A stretch of DNA of 37,208 nt from Bacteroidales bacterium UBA1184. GTDB lineage: Bacteria; Bacteroidota; Bacteroidia; Bacteroidales; ML635J-15. Each line of letters starts with the position of its first letter. The first letter of the stretch is position 1. Where the stretch lies: contig DBYO01000019.1 in assembly GCA_002310235.1 (NCBI GenBank), positions 1 to 37,208 of the forward strand. Direction: 5' to 3'. Shown one piece after another: positions 17,797 to 29,700 of this stretch. The notes beneath the pieces were generated by a model, which was given only the letters and a program-made list of their open reading frames with translations, was not told the origin of the DNA and searched no databases. A program made the translations under genes and the position numbers.

Positions 17797-20700
17797 TTAT
17801 TTCACAACAAAACGCTTTACTTCAACTTTGTCTCCATAAACAAACCTTGCGAAATAAACGCCAGGAGTCAACTGATAATCGAAACCTAGAACTTCGCCAT
17901 CATCAACATACAGCTCCTTAATGTCAACAACCGCACCCTTGGCATCGACTAGTGTAAAGCTTACATCGCCACTAATATTGGAGAACTCAACACTGAACTG
18001 TCCGTCGTTTGGATTTGGATACAACGACATTTGCATAACAGTCTCCTCTTCGATGGCAACACTAATATGCCTGAATGTAACTTCGAGAACATGGTTTTCG
18101 GTAACATTATTAAATGTATATACGTTGTTGCTAAACATTACATTCATACCATCCACGCGTACACTATCAACCATATATCCTACATCGGGAACAAAGCGGA
18201 ACATCTTCGACTCGCCAGGTTGTACCTCTACAACTCCCGACGGAGTGATACGTCCATGTTCGCCGACAACTGTAGTTATGAAGTATGCCAGAGTTCTGAA
18301 CGATACATATATGTAATGGTCGCCAGTTACATTCTCGAAGGTGTATGAGTTGCCGTTTATTGCAACGGTAGCACCATCTACCACTACCCTCTCGACCATA
18401 TATCCGTCGTCGGGTAAGAATACAAATTCGATGCTGGAGCCGTGGGTAACATACTGAACTCCTTCGGGCGAGATGCTACCGTATTCACTAGCCATGGCCG
18501 TGATGGTCCACTGTGGCAGAGGTTCGAAATTAACGACAACCTCAATGTCATCAAGCACATTCTCGACAACATATTCGTTGCTATGAGTTGCAATGGTATC
18601 GCCATCGACAACGACCTCCGAAACCCAGTAGCCTTCATCTGGCAGGAACTGCAATTCGACATTGGCACCTTCGTCAACTACGGTTTCGCCAGCAGGACTT
18701 ACTGCACCATTTTCGCCAGCAGTTGCGGTTACGATGTGCTTGTAAACTTCGAACGAAGCCACAATAGTATGGTTTGCTGCAACATTCACGAATGTGTAGG
18801 ATTCGTCAACGTCAACAGACTCGCCATCAACAAGCAACGAAGAAATGTAGTAGTGCTCGTCGGGAACAATTTCGAATGTCTGGTCATCGCCTTCTACAAC
18901 CCTTACATTACCGCTCGGCGATATGCTTCCGTGTTCGCCTGCCGATGCCGAAATTGTGTATCTGGTTATATTCATAGGTGTGAACACTGCCACAATATTA
19001 TGGCTGGCTGTAACATTCTCGAATGTATAGGTATTGCCATCCACTTCTACAACATGGTTGTCGATGAATACGTTGGAAAGTTCGTACTCATAGTTCGGTG
19101 TCAGTTCGTAAGTCTGGCTTTGTCCGTAAGCAACAGTTGTTGTTCCGCTTGGCGAGATTGTTCCGCCGACTGCGTATGCAAATATATTATAGGTATAGAT
19201 TTCAAAACCTACATATACCTCGTGGTCGGCAGTAACATCGTCGAGAACATATACACCATTGACAAGTCCCGACATAGCATCGTTACCATCAACAGTAAAC
19301 GAAGCCACGTAGTAGCCCTCATCGGGAACAACCTCAAACGAAATCGAGCCGCCGTTTACTACCTGAGTTTCTCCTTCAGGAGTTATCGTACCATGTTCAC
19401 CACTAGTTGCAGTGACTGTATAGTAAACATTCTCTACGAAGATCACATTTACGTTATGGTTTGCAGCAATATTCTCGAAAGTATATTCACCGTTGACAAT
19501 ATCGGCACTAACATCAACGCCGTCAACAAGGAAATCGCCAATCATGAATCCCTCGTCGGGCAATACATACAGAGTAAGGCTTGTACCCTCTTCTGCCGAT
19601 ATGTTTCCGTTCGGGTTAACAATACCGTTTTCGGAAGAGGTAACGCTGATAGTATAATATATTATAGGTGTGAAGTTCACATAAACATTATGATCGGCGG
19701 TTATGCTATCCAACGAGTAAATCAAGTTTCCAGACTCCAATGCAACAGCATCGCCATCGACAGTGAGAGAAGCAAACCTATAACCCTCATCGGGCACAAT
19801 GAAGAACCTCTTGGAGTCGCCAGCATCGACAACAAATTCACCTTCCGGCTCAAGATGTCCGCCCACACCCGAAGAAGCAACCACATGGTAGCGTTCGGTA
19901 AATGTAGCCACAATGCTGTGTTCATCGTAAACTTCGGCAAGTGTATATGCGCCATCCACAACATCGTCGGTGACATCCTCGCCATCGATGGTAAGAGATA
20001 CAAACTCGTTGTACTCGTCGGCACTCATTACAAACTCGGCACTGCCGCCAGGAGCCACTTCGAGAAGTCCGCTAGGAGTTATTGTTCCCCTACCTACAGC
20101 CGATGCCTCGAGAACATAGTTGGAGACTGAAATATCGAAATTGTCAACATATAGACGATACATGTACCTTGCCGACTGGCATCTGATAGCAATGCGTACG
20201 TCCTGACCAGCAAAGTCAGTCAAATCGACTGGTCCGAAAGTCTGGACTGATTCATTGCTGACTGTCATAGAATCGAGTCTGATGGAATCGTTTCCAGCCA
20301 GTACATATACCGAGAATGTTTCGGGATAAGAGAAGTTGCCGACATGGTAGTCAAACTTGAGTTTGGCATTGTGTACGATAGAAATTTCCGGTGACACAAC
20401 ATAATCGTCGGCTTCTCTAAGTCGCGAGTAAGTGTAAACCATTTCGCCACTGGTGAGTGCCCAAGTCTTATTGTCGTTGTTTGCATCAACAATCGACCAG
20501 CACTCCGGCATTGCAGATGCCGAGAAATCTTCGCTGAACGGCAATTGCTTAACATCGCAGCTTGTTGCAAATGTTAATGCTGTCCATCGTGTTGTACCGC
20601 AATCCGAACGAACATATACATAATAATTGGTATTGTACTGCAAGCCGTTAATTACGGTAACTGCACCAACATTGCCGCTGAATACATCAGCAGTATCGGT

Positions 20701-23700
20701 TTCGGGAGTAATTTGTACCGCCGAAACCATCAAATCGTAGGATGTTTCGTTGTTGACCTGTGCTATTGTAATAGTAACCGAATCGGCAGCAACAACCAAG
20801 TTGATGTCGTTGGCAGTCGGGTTCTGGCAGTAGTTTTCGTCTATAGTAACGGTCACTGTCCATGTCTTGGTTGTCACGCCATCCTCAGCGGTCACCACAT
20901 ATTCGACAGGTTCAGAGAAATCGCGCGATGCACCAGAGGGCTCATCGACAGTAGCATTCTCCGAAATTGTAAATGTAGGAGCGAATTCCATTCCGTTTTC
21001 CAGTTCGGCAACAACATATACCGATATGGTTGCATTTTCAGGATCGATAACAGGCGCTGTAGTCTGTTCCTCGATTGCGAATGTAAGGATTTCGGCTTCG
21101 TTTGACTTAGCTCTCAACAAGAAATTGTCGATCTTGCATTCGCGGTAGCCGTTAAGTGCGAAATCGAAACTTCCTACTCCATTGGTCTGAGGAACATCCA
21201 CTTTTATTTGTACCATTCCGTTGGATGATGCATTCTGGATAGCCACAGATCTAAGTGTATCGATTTCGATTTCGGTTTCATCCTTAATGAACAATACGAA
21301 CAACGAGTCTGGACGCGAAACATTGAGCGTCGACTGCAATACATCGAAGCTCATCAAATACCTTTGGTCGCCCGACAAATTGAAGCGCGGTGATATCAGG
21401 TGTGCATTGTTCATGGTACTTGCCGAAGCAATATGAGCCATGCCATTGCTTACAGCCCAAACATTGTTACCATCGCTTGCTGCAAACCAACAATCAGGAG
21501 TTACGCCATCATAGGAATCGAAATTCTCAGAATATGGAGCATCCAAGATTGCGCATCCGGTAGTAACCTCTATCGAGGCTTCATACAAATCGCTCTCCAT
21601 TCCTGCTGCACAAACAGACTGTATCTGTGCGCTTATCTGATAGATAGTATTTGGAAGCAATCCGTTTATTGTGATTGAAGGTTCATCGACAGTTGCCTCA
21701 ACCTCATCGCCGCCATCAATCGAATAACGGATGGTCCAGGTTCCTGTAATTGCATTATCATCGGACCATGCGAGCACCGCATTGTCGTCGCCCGACGACT
21801 GCAGTACGAGGCTATTAGGTGCCAAGCAATCGACAGTCTTGTCAACGACAAGATTATCAACGTAAACGCCACCGGCATTATTGGATTTACCAACGAGTAT
21901 CACATAGTTGAGTCCTGTTCTGTTTCTTGCTATAAAATTATAGGTGTACCAACCGGGAGCGGCTTCTTCGGAAACCGTAGCACTCGAATGCTGGTAGTTC
22001 TTGGAAACATAGCCGAGCATCTGTGGATTTCCGTTCACGATATCGGGTGATGAGTTAACCCAAACCTCAACGCCTTCGTCATACGAAGATACGGAAACAG
22101 ATGAGCGATATACATCGAGGCTTATGCTGTAACCGTTGAGATTTTCGGCAAAGATCATTCCTGTAGTAACCAAATTGTGAACCGAACCAGCCTTTGTATC
22201 GGCAAGCATAGCCTTTGTGGTTGAGTTTCCTCCGACAGCAGCAGATGCGCTCGTCCAAGCGCCGTTGGCATAGCTTACACCCATACCCGAACCAGCAGCG
22301 GTTCTTTCCTGGGTCCAGCACAATGGCGGGAATGTTCCAGAACCGAAATCTTCGGTATATGGGAAGGACCTAACCACCAAGCACATGGTTGTGAATGTAT
22401 ATTCGACATAACCAGAATAATCACCATCGCAAACCGAACGTACCCTTACATTGTAAGAAGTGGAGTACTGCAAGTCGGTCAGGTTGACAGAATTTTCATT
22501 GACAACCATTGTCGTGTATTCTGCATCCGACTCCATCTTGTAGCCAAACTCCCATTGTGTCATGTTGAAACCGTTCCAAGAAACGGTTGCTTCGTTGTCG
22601 AAAATTTCGACAGCAACCAAATCTTCAGGTGCCTGGCAGGCGGCAATTGTTGAAGCGGAAATCAAAGTCCACTCGCTGTTGCCGTTTGAACCAGCACAAT
22701 TTGCACGAACATAAATATCGTAGAGAGTCGATTCGGTAAGTCCTGTGATTTCGTAGTGCGGTGCACTTACATTTACTGTCGAACCTTCGGTTTCAAGATC
22801 GAAGCCCGAAAGTCCATATTTTACAGTCCAAGTGTCGCCTATATTGTCCGACGACCATGTCACACCGAGTTCGTTCTGCAAGCGGGAGACTTCAAGGTCT
22901 TCCACCATATAGCAGTGTGGCAATTCCTGAATCTGGATTTCGTATGAAACGTCATCGTTATTACTATCAATAATTACATAGTACGAACCAGGACGACAAT
23001 CGACAGTGAACGATGCATTGCTATCATTAATCTTCGAATCAATCATATACGAGTGCAGACTACCGCAGGTATTCATTACGAATACGCTGAAGTTTCCACC
23101 ATACGACTGAGCACTAACAACGAGCATCTTTCTTGCATCGACATCGATTCTATATACGACATCGTTACCCGAAAGAACCATCTGGTTGAGTGGTGAGTCG
23201 GAGAAATATGTATTAAGCATATTGAGCATACCCTCGGTAGATGACGTATGTACGTATGGCAAGTCGTTCTCTGCATCTACCACATACGGATTCGAGCAGT
23301 CGACACCAAGCGGAGTATCGTAGTACGAAACATTTATCGTCCAATACTTTGTTGTGGTTCCGTCCTCGGCGGTAACAACGAATTCAACCGGATTCGAGAA
23401 ATCGTAGGCACGACCTACTACCTGGTTGATGCTTGCATAAGTCGAGATTTCGATTGTAGGAACAAGAGAAGTAATGTCGTACATGCGGCTTATTGTAGCG
23501 TTGACGGTTGCATTGTCGGAATCTATCGACACTTCTACCAGACCTTCCGTCCAGAACGACAGTATTTCGGCTTCGGCAAGAGCAGCATCCTTCGAAACAT
23601 GAACCGTCCAAGCCTGAGTATTGCCAGCCTCGGCAGTAACAGTATATACGAACGAATTGTTGAGGTTGACGGATGCACCACTTGCAGGACTTATTGTTGC

Positions 23701-26700
23701 ACCATCGGAAACGGTGATTACCGGACGTACGGCACGCAAATTTACAGAATGTGCCACGTTGCAGGTAACGGTATGGCTTACGTTATCGATCTGCACATTT
23801 TCGGCACCGTCGAAGTCGAACGAAAGGATATCGGTTTCCTCGGATAGCCATACTATTGTAATATCATCTACAGCACCAGGAGGATTGTCGCCATCAGAAT
23901 AATCGTTATGCCAGAAATATACCAGATTATAAAGTCCGGGCTCTACCCTAACACTATTAGAAGCATGCTGCCATTCGTCGACTCCATAGAAACTTGTGCC
24001 ACCTTCAATCGAGATGCATCCATCAGGAAGAGAATTATTATCACTTGCATTATATTCAATACCAATATCCCCCCACAGAGTGATATTGGAAGGTGCGAGG
24101 AAGGCACGCATAAAATCGTATCGGGTTTCGCCATTTGCCCTCCAATCAAACGATACACTAATCAAGCCTGCCCTATCTATATATATCGGACAATAAGCAT
24201 AAGCAAAAGAGGGACAAGCATAATTATTATACTCATTAGTGTAAGAACCATCCTCTGCGACATACAACGATTGGCTTCCATTTGTCGAGGTTGACGAACC
24301 TATAATCCATCCATTGGAACCATCGCTCTTAACATCCCATCCATAAATAATGTTCGAATCGAAATCCTCGTGATATGGAATTGTATAATATTCATCTGGA
24401 GTTTCGAAGTAGTAATCGTACCATTCGCTATTGTCGAAGCTGCTACATACCGACGATATGTACATATGGTAGCCCTGATTTGGCATAAGACCTTCGGCAT
24501 AGAAATCTGTATTGTCTACTATTTCGTACGAGCTAGCATTAAGTTCTGCATCCGACATTTCGGTTTGTGACAAATAAACGTAGAACTGGTTGTAAGAATA
24601 AGGTTGCGACCAAGTAACATAGACATTTTCACGGTTAATCTGAGCGCTAACAATACTAACAGTCTCACATGGAGGCAATGTTGTAAAGCTTACACTACTA
24701 GACCACGGACTTTGTTCCGACTCGGAGCAATAAGTGCGGACATATACATAATAGGTAGTGCTTGCCGAAAGGTTCTGTGCCGTATATGACGGAGACGAAA
24801 CCAAAACAGGAGTTTCGGTTGCCGAAGCCGCATTGTTTGAACGGGAAACAAGCACTTCCCACTGCGAACCGTCAAGGTAAGTCCACGAAACGCTAGCATC
24901 TTCACGACGGACCTCGTCAACAGAAATATTGCCAGCGAATATGCAGTCGGAAACATGAGTAACGCTTATGTTATCGACGGCTGCCGACTTTACTACATCG
25001 GGAAGGTCTTCATTGTTACCCCAGAAATATACAAGATAGTAGTCGCCTGCCTCAGCTATTGTGACATCCTTGGAGCTTCTCAACCAAGCATTCGCTGCTC
25101 CTCTGTTGAAGAATGAGCACTGTACCGGATATGGAGTACCGAGTTCAATCCATCCTTCTGGAGTATTCACGGTGTTGGCAATAGAAGTTACCCCATTGAG
25201 TCTTCCTGCAGTAAGATTTGGATTTAGGCTTGTTGGAATCAAGAAGGTACGCATATTGGCAGCAACGCCAAAGCCTTCTCCAGTCCAGTCGTACGACACG
25301 TTAATAAGGCAGGGATGGTCGATGTATAAGCGGCAATATGCATACGAAACAGAATAATAAATACTGTATTGGTATGTAACACCATCATCTGGCGATATAT
25401 ACATCGACATTGTACTTTCACTCGGGACAGCCGAAGCTACTGCCGAACCAAGACTCCAACCATTGACCTGGTTACTTACTATCCAGTTTTGCATATAACC
25501 ATCCTCGAAATCCTCATAATATGGCAATGGCATTGCATCCTGTTCTGGAGTTGTAAATACCAAGTCAACCCATTCGCTAACATCGCCATCGCCACAATCG
25601 GCTGCAATGTATTCGTGGTAGGTTGTTCCTGGAGTCAAATCATTGAGATTCCAATATTTGTCACTTGTAGTCTGATGCGAAGCAGCTGCAAGTTCTTCCT
25701 GAGTCATTGCAGTCTCGGAGAATATGGTAAAATAATTTGTTCTACCATAAGGATGCTGCCATTTTATTTTAGCCGAAGTTTGCGTAACTACAGCATTTAC
25801 ATCATATACAGGCTCACAAGGAGGCAAGGTAGTAAACGTTGCACTCGAAGACCATGCACTCTGGCTAGATTCGGAGCAATAAGTACGGACAAATACATTG
25901 TAATGGGTATTCATCTCAAGATTTGTTACAGTAGCTGTAGTAGCATCGACAAGTATTGGTGTTTCGGTAGCCTCTTCGGGAGTGCTTGCTGTAGTTACCA
26001 GCACCTGCCACTGTGAAAAAATGTCAAGGCTCTGCCACGATACTGTAGCCGAAGTCTTTCCAACAGTGCCTATACTTAGGTTTTTTACAGGCACACAGGT
26101 CGAAACCACCTCTACGCTTAGGTTATCGACTGCCGCCGCTTGATTATACGGATGGAAAGTAGCTCTTGTTTTACAGAAAAACACGAAATAATATTCACCT
26201 GCCTCAAACAATGAAACATCTTTCGTACTTGACTGCCACGAAGTAGCATCATTCATAACACCATTTTGCGACACATCAATCCAACCGTTCGGTGCTGTAG
26301 AATTATAATTAGACATTCCGTTTGAGAAACCATCAGAACCGCCACCATTAAGTTCAGGATTCAATGATGCAGGAATCATAAATGCACGAAGAGCATTACG
26401 CCTACTTTGTCCCGGGGCTGATCCGATCCAATCAAACGATACATTTACAACACAAGGTTGGTCGACCAACAGACGACAATATGCATACGAATACGACGTA
26501 CTGTTTGTCGCTGTACATTGTTCGCCACTTTTGATATCATAAGAAATATACAAGGATTTATCTCCTTCATTGGCTATAGCCGTACCAAAATACCAACCGT
26601 TTTCTCCATTGTTCAGATGCCAGTTTTCAAGGACATCAGTTTCAAAGTCCTGATAATAAGGCAATGTCATTACTTCATCGGTAGTAGTTGTGAACTGTGC

Positions 26701-29700
26701 GTGAGCCCAGTAGCTCAATTCGTCGTCCTGACAAATACTTCTGATGTAAAAATGATAGGTCTGACCTTCGGCAAGACCAGTATAATTGTGGCTTAGTTTT
26801 CTAGTTACTGTTTCATACTCAGAAGATGTCAATGCATTTAATTCCGACTCTGACATTTCCGTATCGGACAGATACATATGGAAGGTTGACAAATCGTAGT
26901 CGTGCCTCCATGTAAGGTTTGCTGCATTTGAATTAACTACAGCAGTAATATGGGCAGGAGGGACACATGGAGGATAGGTTGTAAAAGTACTACCACTAAC
27001 ATTCCAACCACCATACTCAGTTTCCGAACAGATTGCCCGTACAAACACTCTATATTCTGTATATGGTTGCAACCCATTTATTGTCGCAGAACAATTATAA
27101 ACGACCTCATAAACATCTGTTGCACCCGATTGATCCATAGGCTTTATATGAACCTCCCATTGAGAAGCATCTTCATCTACATTTGTCCACGACACTGATA
27201 CAGAAGTAGAATCGTAGCTGTTAATAGTAACATCTTGTACATACCTACACGTCGGATATGTACTAAACTGACGTTTGCTACTCCATGCACTTTGCGATGA
27301 TTCTGAACAATATGACCTAACCCATGCATAATAAATTGTATTAGGTGTCAAACCATAAATAGTTGGATTGGTATTGTCAACAAGCTGCGGAAGTCTTCCA
27401 TCATAGGGATAATCAGGATTCTCGTATGATTGTTTTGTAAACTGCACCTGCCACTGAGTAGCGTCATCATCTCGATTTGTCCATGACAAGGTTACCCAAG
27501 TATCATCGTAACTATCAACTCTAAAGTTTGCAACAGACATACATGCCGGATTGGTCGTAAAATTAGAAGATGTTGACCATGTGCTCTGCGCAGTTTCGGA
27601 ACAATATGCACGAACATACACATAATAATAAGTGTCTGGCGTAAGGCCCGTTATAGTCGGACTAGCATTGTCAACCAGCACTGGAGATTCGGTTGCCTCA
27701 TCGGGATTGCTTGCCGTAGTTACCAACACCTGCCATTGCGAAGCATCGTCATCTGTATTTGTCCACGACAAGGTTACCGAAGTCTTATCGTAGCTACCAA
27801 CACTTACGTTCTCCACAGGCAGACAAGCCGGCAATGTTGTAAAGTCGTCCTGATACCAAACGCTCTTGCTCGACTCGGAACAAACACCACGCACATATAC
27901 ATAATATTGCGTTCCAGGAACAATTCCTGAAATATTATACGTAGTATTGTCAACCGATACAGGCGTTTCGATAGCATCGGCAGGATTGCTTGAGGTAGAG
28001 ACAAGCACCTCCCACTGCGAAATGCCATCGTAGTCATTCCACGATGCCGTAGCAGTAGTCTTGCCAACGTCGGAAACGCTTACATCACCATCGTACATAC
28101 AGGCAGATGCAGCTACACTAAGATTGTCGATTGCCACAGGCGGCTGTGTTCCTACAGAGCCGTCGTTTGTCCAATAGAACGCCAAATAATAATTTCCAGC
28201 ATCCAACACAACATTTTTCGATGTACGGCTCCACGACGACGAATTAGTCATCTGACCATCATCAATAGCAATCCAGTCGTTTGGTGCACCATTATACCCT
28301 ATTCCATTATCTTCGCCACTAGCAAACAATGGATCAAGCGATGCTGGAACAATAAAAGCACGTGCATAATCATAACTATCCTCACCATCGCTCTTCCAAT
28401 CGTACGAAGCATTCAAAATGCTGCGTTCCTCGATTCCGAAAGCGAATAGGGCGTATGATTTACTATTCGATTCTATATTATAGCTATTTGAAGCTCCATC
28501 ACTATCAGAAATATACAAGGAACGAGTTCCGCCATTATTGGTTGCCCTACCAGTATACCAGCCATTATCGTCATTATAGACTGCCCAATGTGACGACATA
28601 CCAGACTCAAAATCTTCGCTATAAGGCAAAGTTACAGGCTCTGGGGAAGTTAAAAATTCTGTTCTACTTGAATAATCGGAATAACCAAATTCACCACAAT
28701 CACAACGCACTTCCACATTATACCATGCATTAGGAGTGAGCCCTGTAATTGTTGGCGTAGTATTATCTACCAATGTTATCAGATTATCGGCATCATTATA
28801 TATTTTCACCTCCCACTGCGAAGCATCGGCATCAGTATTTGTCCACGATAATGTGACAGCATTTGATGTTACCCCAGAAATAGTTAAATCGCTTATACTA
28901 CTGCACGATTCCAAGGTTAGGAATTCACGGGCAGAACTCCATGGGCTCTGATCCGATTCGGAACAATAAGCACGGGCATAAGCATAATAGTATGTGTAAT
29001 AATTAAGTCCGGAGAATGTATGAGATGTTGTATTTACGAGTGTAATATTTCCATCATCGGGCGATGCATTTGGTGTAGTCGTCAACGATACCTGCCATTG
29101 AGTTTCGCCACCAATAGGAGTCCAAGCCACGCTTGCAGAAGTCTTGCCCACATTAGTGGTTATTAAATCTGTAACAGGCAAACACGAAGTTGAAAATTCC
29201 ACACTTATATTATCCACAGCAGCAGGAGGATTGTAAACTAGAGAATAATAATCATTTCTCCAATAGAATACAAGGTAATACTGTCCTGTTTCGGTCAGTA
29301 CCAAGTTGTCGGAAACATGCACCCAATCCTCCGAGTCATTGAGTTTATCCCCGCCGACAGCAATCCATCCTGCCGGAGTATCGTTGTAAGCATTTGACAT
29401 TCCGTTCGGCTGTCCTGAATTTAAGTTAGGATTCAAGCTTACCGGCACCAGGAATGCTCGAAGCATATGATAATCAAAATATCCATCGCACTTCCAATCG
29501 AACGAAACATTGAATACACCAGTCTCTTCTACTAGCAATTTGCAATAAGCATACGAATACGAATACGTATTTCCATCGTATTCATTGGACACGCCGTTGT
29601 CGTTGGAAATATACATCGAATAGTCGCCATCTTTTGCGGTTGCAGTGCCCACATACCAGCCGTTTGTGGCATTTGCCATTATCCAGTCATTAGCAGTTTC

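Noticed and set aside
18442..20130. A 562-codon open frame on the plus strand across the InlB-type repeat array
   Set aside because: It is fully antisense to a region with clear repeated domains on the minus strand, and its own translation has no recognisable domain. Repeated codon patterns in the sense gene explain the lack of stops.
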